Shown: positions 8,540-17,496, numbered from the stretch's first letter. The stretch: 64,000 bases of DNA from UBA4874 sp002399435 (GCA_036823195.1 DAISGI010000003.1:46932-110931), one strand, 5' to 3'. Program-made: numbers and translations. Notes: generated by a model from the sequence alone, not told the origin.

Positions 8540-9471
8540 GCAGCATCCCGATTGATCACCTCATTCAGGCTCTGGATCTGAATGTGATCTACGAAGGGAA
8601 GGCCAAGTCCGTGGACATCGGGACCAGCGACATTAACCGGCCTGGCCTGCAGTTTGCGGGATTTTTCGATTATTTTGCCAAAGATCGGATCCAGGTCATC
8701 GGGAAGGTGGAGATGACATACCTGGATAGTATGGATCCGGCGATTCGGGCAGAACGTCTGGACCATTTTATCGGTTCCGGCATTCCCTGTCTGATTATTT
8801 CACGGAACATGGATATTCCCCAATACCTGCTGGACTCCGCCAGGAAATTTGGCTGTCCCATTCTCCGGTCCAAAAAAGTTACCACGAAACTGATTCATAA
8901 ACTGATCAGCTATCTGGATTCCGAATTGGCTCCGAGGATTACACGCCACGGAGTTCTGGTGGATGTATACGGGGTGGGGATCCTGCTGATGGGCGAAAGC
9001 GGCATCGGCAAGAGTGAAACCGCTCTGGAGCTGATTAAGCGCGGTCACCGTCTGGTAGCGGACGATGCAGTGGAGATCAAGAAAGTGGCTGAAAACCGTC
9101 TGATTGGAGATTCTCCTGAGTTGATCCGGCATTTTATGGAAGTCCGGGGCATTGGCATCATCGATATCAAGGCAATGTATGGTGTCGGGGCGGTCATCAA
9201 CAGCAAGGCAATCGATATCGTGGTTTATCTGGAATTCTGGGACAATAACAAGGAATATGATCGTCTGGGCCTGCACGACGAATATACCGAGATTTTAGGG
9301 GTCAAGTTGCCCAAAATTGATCTGCCCGTCCGGCCGGGAAGAAACCTGGCCATTATTGTAGAGGTAGCCGTCCGGAACTGGAGACTGCGGCATATGGGAT
9401 ACAATGCCGCCCAGGAATTGGATAACCGCTTGAATTCGCTGATACAAAGCAGTGACGATAAACAGGACTGA
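8536..9471 (+). CDS. hprK: HPr kinase/phosphorylase
   Basis: 311 residues, full length. A Walker A motif G153-ESGIGKS160 is followed by the family segment HRLVADDAVE and EVRGIGIIDI, which define HprK. It phosphorylates or dephosphorylates Ser46 of the phosphotransferase protein HPr in response to ATP and fructose-1,6-bisphosphate, controlling carbon catabolite repression (family knowledge). The N-terminal receiver-like domain (1-130) is intact. In Bacillus lgt-type genes follow; here a solute-binding-like gene and murB follow, and the hprK-murB-rapZ-whiA neighbourhood is common in clostridia. Confidence 0.97.
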   Translation: MSSIPIDHLIQALDLNVIYEGKAKSVDIGTSDINRPGLQFAGFFDYFAKDRIQVIGKVEMTYLDSMDPAIRAERLDHFIGSGIPCLIISRNMDIPQYLLDSARKFGCPILRSKKVTTKLIHKLISYLDSELAPRITRHGVLVDVYGVGILLMGESGIGKSETALELIKRGHRLVADDAVEIKKVAENRLIGDSPELIRHFMEVRGIGIIDIKAMYGVGAVINSKAIDIVVYLEFWDNNKEYDRLGLHDEYTEILGVKLPKIDLPVRPGRNLAIIVEVAVRNWRLRHMGYNAAQELDNRLNSLIQSSDDKQD

Positions 9472-9569
9472 ACCGGGAACATTCCATCGCGGAAGAGAAT
9501 CTGTCATACCCTGGCAAACTGAGTAATATAAATGAGATAAATGGTTCTGCCAGGGGGGGGAGTAGCTGG

Positions 9570-10829
9570 ATGTGGCGATGGAATCACGGTAAAGTGTTAC
9601 CCGTTCTTTTATTGTGCCTGTCATTGTTGTTCCTGCTGGCTGCGCCGCCTTTCCTGTCCCACAGACTGAAAGACAAAAGGGCAGAGGATCCGTTTGAACC
9701 CGAAAAACCTGAATGGACCGGAATCCTCACCCTATGGGACATTCCCTATGTTTCCACCGGAAAAGGAAGTGCTGCCCGATGGCTGGAAGGTCCGATCCGC
9801 CGCTTTGAAAAGAATTATCCCGGTGTATTTATTGACGTCCGGTCTCTTTCCACGGAAAGGTTGGCGATGTACCTGAGTGGGGACAAATCCAATGCCATGC
9901 TGCCGGATATGATTTCACTGGGAATTTATGAGCAGCCGGTACCGGAGAATGATTTTGTGGATCTGCTCCCGGATTTTAAGGAAGGGGAGCTGAATGGAAT
10001 TCGTGATATTGCTGTGAAGCGTGTCATGTCCGGCAGCCGGATGGTCGGTGTTCCGTGGATGATGGGATCCTATGGACTGGCAGTGAAGGAAGAGGCCCTT
10101 TCGGACGAAGATTTTACATCTTCGTCGAAAGCCCTTGATTATTCATCCCTGGATACTCTGGTAAAGAAGATTTCTTCCCAAAAAACATCGGGTGGGAAGA
10201 AATCCGATGGGAAGAAAAAGGATTGTTACGGATTTTGTTCCTATGCAGACAGCAGCCGCCCCATCCTGAGTATGATTTATGGAAAAGATGGGAAAATAGG
10301 AGGAAACGACGGCTTCCCCCTGCTGGAGCGTTGGAGTCGGGAGAAGGGAATCCTGCCTCCGGATTGGGAGCAGTTCTCTTATTCCTCAGCTTTTCATTTG
10401 TTTGCCGTTGAGCAGCAGGCAGGAGTTCTGCTGGGAAGCAGTAAATTCATCTATGATAACCGGAGCCTGCAGCAATCCGGGAAGGGTGTGGCAATGCGGG
10501 TTTTTCCCGTCCCCATGGGGCAAAGCGGGAGATTCTATCAGGATCAGATTGCTGCTTATGGAGTGTTACGACAGGACTCTTCCAAAAAGCAAAGACTATG
10601 TACTCTTTTTCTAGAGAGTCTTCTGGAGGAGGAAACGCAGAAACAGCTGACGGATTTGGGCATGTTTTCTGTTCGGAAAGATCTGCAATTATATGCAGAA
10701 GATGAGGAAATGAAGATTCTTGAGGAATCCTTGTCGCAGACTGCCATCGGTCCCTTTGGAGATGACCGGAATCGAATCAATGCTTTTTGGGAAAAGCAGA
10801 AGAACAGGGAGCCTGCCCCTGCCGATTGA
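9570..10829 (+). CDS. Orphan extracellular solute-binding-like protein
   Basis: 419 residues. An N-terminal hydrophobic segment (about 9-30) is followed by a periplasmic-binding-protein-like body: ILTLWDIPY, WLEGPIRRFEKNYPGVFIDV, PDMISLG, VDLLPDF and VGVPWMMGSYGLAV follow the pattern of family 1 (maltose/glycerol-3-phosphate type) binding proteins. There is no typical lipobox cysteine after the hydrophobic stretch, so it is probably membrane-anchored or secreted. No ABC permease or ATPase gene is nearby, so transport is not supported; a sensing or wall-associated role is possible but unproven. ATG 9570 follows a G-rich Shine-Dalgarno. It sits in the hprK-murB interval. Confidence 0.75.
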   Translation: MWRWNHGKVLPVLLLCLSLLFLLAAPPFLSHRLKDKRAEDPFEPEKPEWTGILTLWDIPYVSTGKGSAARWLEGPIRRFEKNYPGVFIDVRSLSTERLAMYLSGDKSNAMLPDMISLGIYEQPVPENDFVDLLPDFKEGELNGIRDIAVKRVMSGSRMVGVPWMMGSYGLAVKEEALSDEDFTSSSKALDYSSLDTLVKKISSQKTSGGKKSDGKKKDCYGFCSYADSSRPILSMIYGKDGKIGGNDGFPLLERWSREKGILPPDWEQFSYSSAFHLFAVEQQAGVLLGSSKFIYDNRSLQQSGKGVAMRVFPVPMGQSGRFYQDQIAAYGVLRQDSSKKQRLCTLFLESLLEEETQKQLTDLGMFSVRKDLQLYAEDEEMKILEESLSQTAIGPFGDDRNRINAFWEKQKNREPAPAD

Positions 10830-10923
10830 TGTTCCATGGAGGAATTCGGCATTGATGTTTTTCGTAATTGTTGCCGGGAAAAGGAACGGCAAGACATCAT
10901 TTTAATAACAGGAGTTTCAGAAT

Positions 10924-11841
10924 ATGAATCTTGATAATGTATTTGAAGCACTAAGTAAAATCTTTCCGCAGGATCAACTGCTGCGAAATGAAAGCATGAA
11001 ACGGCATACGTCCTTCCATATAGGGGGACCGGTGGATCTTATGATTTTACCGGAAAAAACGGAACAGATACAGGGTGCCCTGGCGATATTGAGGGAAAAC
11101 GATGTGCCGTTCATGATAATGGGAAACGGTACCAACCTTCTGGTGCGGGACAAGGGCATTCGCGGAGCCGTTATCAAGTTGGCGGCCGACAGATTCAGCC
11201 ATGCGGAAGTAAAGGGAGAGACGATCCGGGCGCAGTCCGGTATCCTGTTATCCGCCCTGTCCGGACTTGCATTGCGTTTTAGCCTGCGCGGGCTGGAATT
11301 TGCCAGTGGTATTCCGGGATCACTGGGCGGTGCAGTTGCGATGAACGCCGGAGCATACGGGGGAGAAATGAAGGATGTGGTTGAAAAGATTTCCATTCTG
11401 GATGAGGATGGAAATCAGACCGTGCTGCAGGGGGAGGAGATGGCACTTGGCTATCGGACCAGCATTGTTCAGAACAGCCGGAAAATCATCCTGGAAAGCT
11501 TTTTGTCGCTGAAGAAAGGCGATTATGAGGAATCCCGTAAAATGATTCAGGATCTTACCAAAAGACGACAGGAGAAGCAGCCCCTGTCGTATCCCAGTGC
11601 CGGGAGTACTTTTCAGCGGCCTGTTGGATACTATGCAGGCAAATTGATACAGGATGCGGGGTTACGGGGGCTCCGGGCAGGAGATGCACAGGTTTCGGAA
11701 AAGCACTCCGGATTTATCATTAATCTGGGAAATGCTACAGCCTGTGATGTCCTTGAGTTGATTGACAAGGTGAAAAAGCGTGTCCGGGAGCAATCCGGTG
11801 TGGAATTGCAGCCTGAGGTCCGGATCGTAGGTCAGGAGTAA
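10924..11841 (+). CDS. murB: UDP-N-acetylenolpyruvoylglucosamine reductase
   Basis: 305 residues, the usual Firmicutes length. FAD-binding segments (MIMGNGTNLLVRD; FASGIPGSLGGAVAMNAGAYGGEM) and the C-terminal catalytic region (PSAGSTFQRP, with the conserved Ser, and GLRGLRAGDAQVSEKHSGFIIN) identify MurB, which reduces the enolpyruvyl group to give UDP-MurNAc in the cytoplasm. ATG 10924 has CAGGAG upstream. The gene leads the murB-PHP-rapZ-whiA run with short gaps. Confidence 0.97.
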   Translation: MNLDNVFEALSKIFPQDQLLRNESMKRHTSFHIGGPVDLMILPEKTEQIQGALAILRENDVPFMIMGNGTNLLVRDKGIRGAVIKLAADRFSHAEVKGETIRAQSGILLSALSGLALRFSLRGLEFASGIPGSLGGAVAMNAGAYGGEMKDVVEKISILDEDGNQTVLQGEEMALGYRTSIVQNSRKIILESFLSLKKGDYEESRKMIQDLTKRRQEKQPLSYPSAGSTFQRPVGYYAGKLIQDAGLRGLRAGDAQVSEKHSGFIINLGNATACDVLELIDKVKKRVREQSGVELQPEVRIVGQE

Positions 11842-11860
11842 GGAAACAGGAGGATGTTTT

Positions 11861-12616
11861 TTGTATCATATCATAGCGGATTATCATACACATACCCGGT
11901 ATAGCCACGGGAAAGGATCGATTCTGGACAATGTGGAGGCAGCCCGGGAAAAAGGGCTAAAACAAATTGCCATTTCGGATCATGGATTCGGTCATATGGG
12001 ATTTGGCATGGCTCTTTCCGATATCAGCAAAATGAGAAAGGAGATCAGCAGCCTCAACCAGCGTTTTTCCGACATTGAAATCCTGATGGGGATTGAAGCA
12101 AACCTGACCGGCATGGATGGTACCATCGATATACCGGACAGCGAGCGAAATGCGTTTGACATGATTCTGATGGGGTTTCACAAGGCAGTAAAACCAGCCG
12201 GCATACGGGACGGATGGCAGCTTTTTCTTCGTAACGGGCTGGACAAGCTGATTCCCTTTCAGAGGGAAGAACTGACGCAAAGAAATACAGAAGCCCTGGG
12301 GAAGGCCATGGAGCGATATCCGATCAGGATTCTGACTCATCCTGGTGCAAAGATTCCCATCGATTCCGCAAAGCTGGCAAAAGCAGCAGTAAGAAATGGT
12401 ACTGCCCTGGAGATCAATGCAAGTCATGGCTATATGACGGTGGAGTATGTCCGAACCGCGTTGAAGGAAGGGGCATTCTTTGCAATCAGCAGCGATGCAC
12501 ATGTGCCGGAGAAGGTCGGCGTATTTGACAGGGCAATCGCCATCGCAGAGGCAGCCGGTGTGCCCCCGCAGCGTATCATTAATTCAGAAGAGTACATACA
12601 GCAATATTCAAGATGA
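11861..12616 (+). CDS. PHP-domain metal-dependent phosphoesterase
   Basis: 251 residues. It begins with the PHP metal-binding signature DYHTHTRYSHGKG, then ISDHGFGH, and ends with ILTHPGA and ISSDAHVPEKVG, the YcdX-like PHP arrangement that coordinates three metal ions. Substrates are likely phosphate monoesters but not predictable. TTG 11861 is preceded by CAGGAGGA at good spacing. A PHP hydrolase beside murB and rapZ is a recurrent clostridial arrangement, but its functional link is unknown. Confidence 0.9.
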   Translation: MYHIIADYHTHTRYSHGKGSILDNVEAAREKGLKQIAISDHGFGHMGFGMALSDISKMRKEISSLNQRFSDIEILMGIEANLTGMDGTIDIPDSERNAFDMILMGFHKAVKPAGIRDGWQLFLRNGLDKLIPFQREELTQRNTEALGKAMERYPIRILTHPGAKIPIDSAKLAKAAVRNGTALEINASHGYMTVEYVRTALKEGAFFAISSDAHVPEKVGVFDRAIAIAEAAGVPPQRIINSEEYIQQYSR

Positions 12617-12649
12617 TTTCAGGACGAAGGATAGGAATGGAGGGCATTC

Positions 12650-13513
12650 ATGCGTTTCATCATTGTGACCGGTCTGTCAGGAGCAGGGAAAACCCTGGTG
12701 ATACATTATCTGGAGGACATGGGCTATTTCTGTATTGATAATTTACCACCCAAGCTCATGCCCAAATTTGCGGAGCTGTGTTATCAGTCGCAGGGCAAAG
12801 TAGATCGGATTGCCATTGTGGTTGATATCCGCGGCGGAAGGTTTTTTGATGATTTATCCGAATGCCTGGATATTATGAAGCAAAACGGTTACGCCTATGA
12901 TATCCTGTATCTGGAGGCATCTGACGATGCATTGGTACGCAGATATAAGGAGAGCAGAAGGGTTCACCCCATGAGCAAGGAAGGACGGCTGATCGAAGGC
13001 ATCCAAATGGAACGGGACAGGTTGAAGAATCTTCGAAAAAGCGCAACCAACATCATCGATACCAGCAATCTTCAGCCAAAGCAGCTCCGGGAAGTCGTCC
13101 GGGAGTTGGTTTCCGACGACAATGATTACGAAGGACTGATTATATCCATTATCTCTTTCGGTTTCAAACACGGGATATTGCCGGATGCAGATATGGTATT
13201 TGACGTCCGTTTCCTTCCAAACCCCTTTTATATTGAAGAATTGAAGAATCACACAGGAAAGGAACCAATCATCCGCGATTATCTGTCCAAATTTCCCGAA
13301 ACGCATGTTTTCCTGAGAAAGGTGGACGAGATGCTGGAGTTTCTGATTCCTTACTTTATCAAGGAAGGGAAAAACCAACTGGTTATCGGAATTGGCTGCA
13401 CCGGCGGACGTCACCGGTCGGTGGCCGTTGCGGATTCGATCTGTGAAATGCTCCGTAAGAACGGTCATCATGTGATCCTGGAACACAGGGATATCAATGA
13501 AAAAGAGGGGTGA
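12650..13513 (+). CDS. rapZ: RapZ/YvcJ-family nucleotide-binding protein
   Basis: 287 residues. Walker A G8-LSGAGKT15, the family block MGYFCIDNLPPKLMPKF, IISFGFKHG, DVRFLPNPFYIEELK and the C-terminal GIGCTGGRHRSVAVAD are diagnostic. In Escherichia coli RapZ guides RNase E to the small RNA GlmZ; in Bacillus YvcJ is a nucleotide hydrolase with a less clear role. It ends 4 nt before whiA. The gene that normally lies between them, yvcK/glmR, is missing here. Confidence 0.95.
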   Translation: MRFIIVTGLSGAGKTLVIHYLEDMGYFCIDNLPPKLMPKFAELCYQSQGKVDRIAIVVDIRGGRFFDDLSECLDIMKQNGYAYDILYLEASDDALVRRYKESRRVHPMSKEGRLIEGIQMERDRLKNLRKSATNIIDTSNLQPKQLREVVRELVSDDNDYEGLIISIISFGFKHGILPDADMVFDVRFLPNPFYIEELKNHTGKEPIIRDYLSKFPETHVFLRKVDEMLEFLIPYFIKEGKNQLVIGIGCTGGRHRSVAVADSICEMLRKNGHHVILEHRDINEKEG

Positions 13514-13517
13514 TCTG

Positions 13518-14504
13518 ATGAAAAGTACCGCCTCCACATCCTTTTCATTCAAGGCAAAGAATGAAATCTGCCGCGCCACTCCAAAAAGGAACTGCTGCAG
13601 GCTGGCCGAACTGGCTGCCCTGATTCATACGAGCGGTACCATCCGTCTGGCGGGGAAAGAACGGGTCAGTCTGAAGATCAGTACGGAAAATGCATTCATT
13701 GCCCGTCGTATTTTTACACTGATCAAGAGCCTTACCGGAGAAAGTCCGGAGATTCTGGTACGCCGGAATCGTCGTTTCCGGAAAAACAACAACTATGTCC
13801 TCCTGATTGCAAAACCGGATGTTGCAAAAAAAATACTGGAGGATACCTGTATATTGTTCCAGGATGCCGAAGGCAATATGAGGAGCCAGTCGGACATTGA
13901 CAAGAGACTGGTGCGCAGACCATGCTGCAGGAAATCCTACCTGAGGGGAGCCTTTTTGGGGGGAGGGTCGGTCAGTGACCCCAGGAAAGCCTATCATCTG
14001 GAACTGATCGCCCATTCCGAAAAATACGGAGAAAGCCTTTGCAGGCTGGTTCGTGAATTCGGACTGCATGCAAAGCTGATTGAGCGGAAGAATAATTATG
14101 TGGTCTATCTGAAAGAAGGAGAACACATCGTGACCCTGCTGAGCCTGATCGGTGCCCATACCGCGCTTCTCAACCTGGAGAATATCCGGATCTACAAGGA
14201 TATGCGCAATCATATCAACCGCATTGTCAACTGTGAGACAGCCAACCTCAGCAAAACGATCAATGCTTCTGTCCGTCAGGTGGAGAATATCGAATATATC
14301 CGGGATCGGATCGGCTTTTCCTGTCTTCCGCCCAATCTGAGGGAAGTCGCTGAATTAAGGCTCAGCTTTCCCGATGCCAGCCTTAGGGAGCTGGGGGAAC
14401 GGATGATACCCAGGATGGGAAAATCCGGAGTCAATCACCGCCTGCGGAAATTGGATCAGATAGCGGAGGATCATCGGGGAACCAGAGGATGCCATGAGAT
14501 TTAA
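13518..14504 (+). CDS. whiA: WhiA, DNA-binding cell-division/sporulation regulator
   Basis: 328 residues from ATG 13518, chosen because GAGGGGTGATCT precedes it; an in-frame ATG at 13497 inside rapZ has no such site. An N-terminal LAGLIDADG-like fold (KNEICRATPKRNCCRLAELAAL, then SYLRGAFLGGGSVSDPRKAYHLE) and a C-terminal helix-turn-helix (LREVAELRLSFPDASLRELGERM, then SGVNHRLRKL) match WhiA. In actinobacteria it controls sporulation division; in Bacillus it affects chromosome segregation and division. Confidence 0.96.
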   Translation: MKSTASTSFSFKAKNEICRATPKRNCCRLAELAALIHTSGTIRLAGKERVSLKISTENAFIARRIFTLIKSLTGESPEILVRRNRRFRKNNNYVLLIAKPDVAKKILEDTCILFQDAEGNMRSQSDIDKRLVRRPCCRKSYLRGAFLGGGSVSDPRKAYHLELIAHSEKYGESLCRLVREFGLHAKLIERKNNYVVYLKEGEHIVTLLSLIGAHTALLNLENIRIYKDMRNHINRIVNCETANLSKTINASVRQVENIEYIRDRIGFSCLPPNLREVAELRLSFPDASLRELGERMIPRMGKSGVNHRLRKLDQIAEDHRGTRGCHEI

Positions 14505-14594
14505 GAGGAATATGGAAAAGAAAGAAAATTTGTGGTATAGTATGTTTGGGGAAATTGCTTAATGAAGTCAGGATAAACTGGAGGGCGACGACTT

Positions 14595-14867
14595 ATGAAC
14601 AAGGATTTTCAGGAAACCATGAAGTTCAAACTGGAAAAAGAGTCTTCAGATACGCCGAAGGAGATTTTCCAAAAAGTTTTCCAGGCTTTGAAGGAAAAAG
14701 GCTATGATCCCATCAATCAGCTGGTTGGTTATTTTATTTCAGGGGATCCGACCTATATTACCAGTTATCGGAATGCAAGGGCACTGATCCGCAGATTCGA
14801 GAGGGATGAGCTTTTAGAGGAGCTCGTCCGTTTCTACATGGAAAACAATGTCGGGGAGGATAAATGA
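14595..14867 (+). CDS. ireB: IreB-family regulatory phosphoprotein
   Basis: 90 residues across the whole family: KEIFQKVFQALKEKGYDPINQLVGYFISGDPTYITSYRNARALIRRFERDELLEELV. In Enterococcus IreB is a substrate of the Ser/Thr kinase IreK and modulates cephalosporin resistance (family knowledge). The GGAGG-preceded ATG at 14595 is the only sensible start. It usually sits directly before ruvX and yrzB; here an aldo/keto reductase gene intervenes, overlapping by 4 nt. Confidence 0.95.
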   Translation: MNKDFQETMKFKLEKESSDTPKEIFQKVFQALKEKGYDPINQLVGYFISGDPTYITSYRNARALIRRFERDELLEELVRFYMENNVGEDK

Positions 14868-15808
14868 AGGTAAATATTTTGGGAGATACCGGAATATCTG
14901 TTTCCGAGATTTGTTTTGGATCTTTGACGATAGGCCCGATGCAAAAGAATCTTACATTGGAGGAAGGTTCCCGGGTATTGGATCGGGCAATCGATCTGGG
15001 GATTAATTTTATTGATACGGCAGATTTATATGATACCTATCCCTTCATCAGGAAAGCTTTGAAGAGGAAACCGGATCTTGTCGTGGCGACAAAATCCTAT
15101 GCCTATGATATCCCTACTGCGGAGAAAACGTTACACCGGGCCCTGAAGGAGACCGGGCGGGATTATATTGATTTGTTCCTGCTTCATGAACAGGAAGGTC
15201 CTCTTACATTAAAGGGACATGCAGAAGCTTTGGAATATTTCAACCGGCAAAAAGAAAAGGGAGTGATCCGGGCGGTTGGTATTTCCACGCATTTTGTTGC
15301 CGCCGTCCGGGCAGCTGCCAAAATGGACAACATTGATGTCATTTTCCCCATTCTGAATGTCCGTGGATTGGGCATTGTGGACGGAAGCAGGGAGGATATG
15401 GAGCAGGCAATCGCGGAAGCCTGGCGCATGGGGAAGGGTATTTATACCATGAAGCCCTTTGGCGGCGGACACCTTATCAAGGATTACAAAAAGGCGTTGG
15501 ATTATATTACTGCATTTCCCTACTGCCATTCCGTTGCGATTGGAATGCAGCGTATAGATGAGGTGGATGCCAATGTGCAGTATTTTACGGATCATACCAT
15601 ACCCGACGGCCTGGCGGAGAAGCTTCGCCAATATGACAGGGAACTCAGCATTGAGTATTGGTGTCAGGGCTGCGGGGCATGTGTGAGAAGGTGCAGGCAG
15701 GGCGCCTTGTACCTGAAGGACCACAAGGCACATGTGGATAAGGGCAAGTGCATATTATGCGGGTACTGCGGATCCGTATGCAAAGAGCTTGCCATTAAGG
15801 TGGTCTGA
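14864..15808 (+). CDS. Aldo/keto reductase with C-terminal 2[4Fe-4S] ferredoxin domain
   Basis: 314 residues. An AKR barrel with the catalytic tetrad D51, Y56, K77 and H108 covers residues 1 to about 255. Two ferredoxin clusters follow: C267/C270/C273/C277 and C296/C299/C302/C306, each CxxCxxCxxxC. This fusion is frequent in anaerobes; the clusters suggest electron exchange with ferredoxin rather than purely NADPH-dependent reduction, but substrate and direction are unknown. The start overlaps the ireB stop (ATGA), so it is coupled into the ireB-ruvX-yrzB operon, which is unusual placement. RuvX follows after 66 nt. Confidence 0.92.
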   Translation: MKVNILGDTGISVSEICFGSLTIGPMQKNLTLEEGSRVLDRAIDLGINFIDTADLYDTYPFIRKALKRKPDLVVATKSYAYDIPTAEKTLHRALKETGRDYIDLFLLHEQEGPLTLKGHAEALEYFNRQKEKGVIRAVGISTHFVAAVRAAAKMDNIDVIFPILNVRGLGIVDGSREDMEQAIAEAWRMGKGIYTMKPFGGGHLIKDYKKALDYITAFPYCHSVAIGMQRIDEVDANVQYFTDHTIPDGLAEKLRQYDRELSIEYWCQGCGACVRRCRQGALYLKDHKAHVDKGKCILCGYCGSVCKELAIKVV

Positions 15809-15874
15809 GGACATTTCCGGGCATTATGTATTGATTCCAGGGGCACTGCAAGGCAAAAGAAGGGAGATGCCCAT

Positions 15875-16291
15875 TTGAAAATCCTATCCATGGATGTCGG
15901 TGACAGGAGAATTGGTATGGCTGTAAGCGACGATCTGGGCTATACCGCTCAGGGGATTGCGACCCTTATGCGGCGCAGTTCTCAATATGATCTGGAACAA
16001 ATAAAAAAAACGGTGGATCAGTACCGGCCGGATTGTATTGTTATGGGACTTCCAAAAAATATGAACGGAACTCTGGGATTTCAGGGAGAAAAAGTCAAAC
16101 AATTTGCAGAAGAGTTAAAGTCTGTATTGCAGCAGAAGATCGTGTTCTGGGATGAGCGGCTGACTACGGTATCGGCCCATAGGGCAATGCTGGAAGCGGA
16201 CATGAGCCGGAAGAAACGCAGGGAACGGGTGGATCAGATCGCAGCAGTATTGATTCTGCAGTCCTATCTGGACTGTCAGAATCAAAAATGA
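15875..16291 (+). CDS. ruvX: RuvX/YqgF putative Holliday junction resolvase
   Basis: 138 residues with the RNase H-like fold: SMDVGDRRIGMAVSDDLG at the N-terminus (first catalytic Asp), IVMGLPKNMNGTLGFQGEKV in the middle, and VFWDERLTTVSAHRAM then DQIAAVLILQSYL at the end. The family is implicated in pre-16S rRNA 5'-end maturation and proposed as a Holliday junction resolvase. TTG 15875 is preceded by AGAAGGGAG. It is followed after 10 nt by the yrzB-like gene, as in most Firmicutes. Confidence 0.95.
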   Translation: MKILSMDVGDRRIGMAVSDDLGYTAQGIATLMRRSSQYDLEQIKKTVDQYRPDCIVMGLPKNMNGTLGFQGEKVKQFAEELKSVLQQKIVFWDERLTTVSAHRAMLEADMSRKKRRERVDQIAAVLILQSYLDCQNQK

Positions 16292-16301
16292 GGAGGTTAT
16301 C

Positions 16302-16571
16302 ATGGAAGATCAGCTGCCTCATTTCATCGAATTGGTGGATGAAAACAATGTTATTACGACTTTTGAATATAGGATGTCCCTTGATTACAACAACCGTGAA
16401 TACATTGTCCTGGCATGTCCCGAAGAGGATACCGATTCTGGTGAAGGGGATGAAATCGTTATTTTAAGAGTGGAGCAGGACGAAAACGGAGACGATTATT
16501 ATGTCGGAATTGAAGCGGAAAAGGAGCTGCAGGATGTTTTTTCCGCTGTTACGGAAATCTATGATCATTAA
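16302..16571 (+). CDS. DUF1292 (YrzB-like) protein
   Basis: 89 residues, strongly acidic, all beta-rich: FIELVDENNVITTFEYRMSLDYNNREYIVLACPEEDT, then DEIVILRVEQDENGDDYYVGIEAEKELQDVFSAVTEIYD. This matches DUF1292, the conserved partner of ireB and ruvX, whose function is not established. It has a good AGGAGG site and closes the operon; an AT-rich palindrome with a T-run (AAATTTAAATTTTTTT, about 16571-16586) may terminate it. Confidence 0.88.
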   Translation: MEDQLPHFIELVDENNVITTFEYRMSLDYNNREYIVLACPEEDTDSGEGDEIVILRVEQDENGDDYYVGIEAEKELQDVFSAVTEIYDH

Positions 16572-16646
16572 AATTTAAATTTTTTTGTCCAATGTATTTT
16601 TCCATTTCTTGCCTATGATAAATAAGGAAAATTGGCAGATCGGGTA

Positions 16647-16675
16647 TTGATTCTGAAAATCAGATATGTTATACT
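16647..16675 (+). promoter_or_regulatory. Sigma-A promoter of the rpsB operon
   Basis: TTGATT (16647-16652), an exact 17-bp spacer and TATACT (16670-16675). It leaves a leader of about 98 nt before rpsB. Confidence 0.75.
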
Positions 16676-16694
16676 AAGCTTTGTGATTACACAC

Positions 16695-16740
16695 CTTGTC
16701 AGATTGTGCTGTGGGTGCCTGTTTCAGGTTACGGGACAAG
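16695..16740 (+). promoter_or_regulatory. Structured rpsB leader, possible S2 autoregulatory site
   Basis: CTTGTC (16695-16700) pairs with GACAAG (16735-16740) and encloses a CCTG-TTT-CAGG hairpin (16718-16728). Ribosomal protein leaders of this kind often bind the encoded protein; no match to a specific S2 motif is claimed. Confidence 0.4.
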
Positions 16741-16779
16741 AGGATGGCAAGGGAGGAAAAACTCGAGGAGGTGAATCAA

Positions 16780-17481
16780 ATGGCTGTTGTTACAATGAAG
16801 CAGCTTCTGGAAGCAGGTGTTCATTTCGGACATCAGACCCGCAGATGGAATCCCAAGATGGCTCCTTACATTTTCACAGATCGGAATGGTATTTATATCA
16901 TTGATCTGCAAAAGACCGTGCGAATGTTGGAGGAAGCCTATAATTTTATCCGGGATACTGTTGCGGATGGGAAGGATATTCTGTTTGTCGGCACCAAGAA
17001 GCAGGCTCAGGAGTCCATTGAAGCCGAAGCAAAACGCTGTGGTATGTTTTATGTCAATCAAAGATGGCTGGGTGGTATGCTTACAAATTTCAAGACCATA
17101 CGTACCCGTATTGACCGTTTAAATAAGCTGGATGACATGGAAACCAATGGCGCTTTCGATGTGCTTCCCAAGAAGGAAGTCATTAAGCTGCGTCTGGAGA
17201 GAGAAAAGCTTGAGAGGAATCTGGGTGGCATCCGGGAAATGAAAAAATTACCTGCCGCATTGTTTGTGGTGGATCCCCGGAAAGAACATATTGCCATTGC
17301 AGAGGCCCGGAATTTGAACATCCCTGTGGTAGCGATTGTGGATACCAACTGTGATCCGGATGAAGCAGATTATGTTATCCCAGGCAATGATGATGCGATC
17401 CGCGCGGTAAAGCTTTTTGCGTCCAAGATTGCCGATGCTGTTCTGGAAGGCCGTCAGGGTGAGCAGATGAGCGAAGAATAG
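16780..17481 (+). CDS. rpsB: 30S ribosomal protein S2
   Basis: 233 residues from ATG 16780, with CGAGGAGGTGA directly upstream; the open frame extends upstream into the leader but does not resemble S2. The hallmark segments MKQLLEAGVHFGHQTRRWNP, GTKKQAQ, NQRWLGGMLTNF and VDTNCDPDEADYVIPGNDDA are all present. Its position before tsf, pyrH and frr is universal in Firmicutes. Confidence 0.99.
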   Translation: MAVVTMKQLLEAGVHFGHQTRRWNPKMAPYIFTDRNGIYIIDLQKTVRMLEEAYNFIRDTVADGKDILFVGTKKQAQESIEAEAKRCGMFYVNQRWLGGMLTNFKTIRTRIDRLNKLDDMETNGAFDVLPKKEVIKLRLEREKLERNLGGIREMKKLPAALFVVDPRKEHIAIAEARNLNIPVVAIVDTNCDPDEADYVIPGNDDAIRAVKLFASKIADAVLEGRQGEQMSEE

Positions 17482-17496
17482 TTTGGCTTACAGGGG

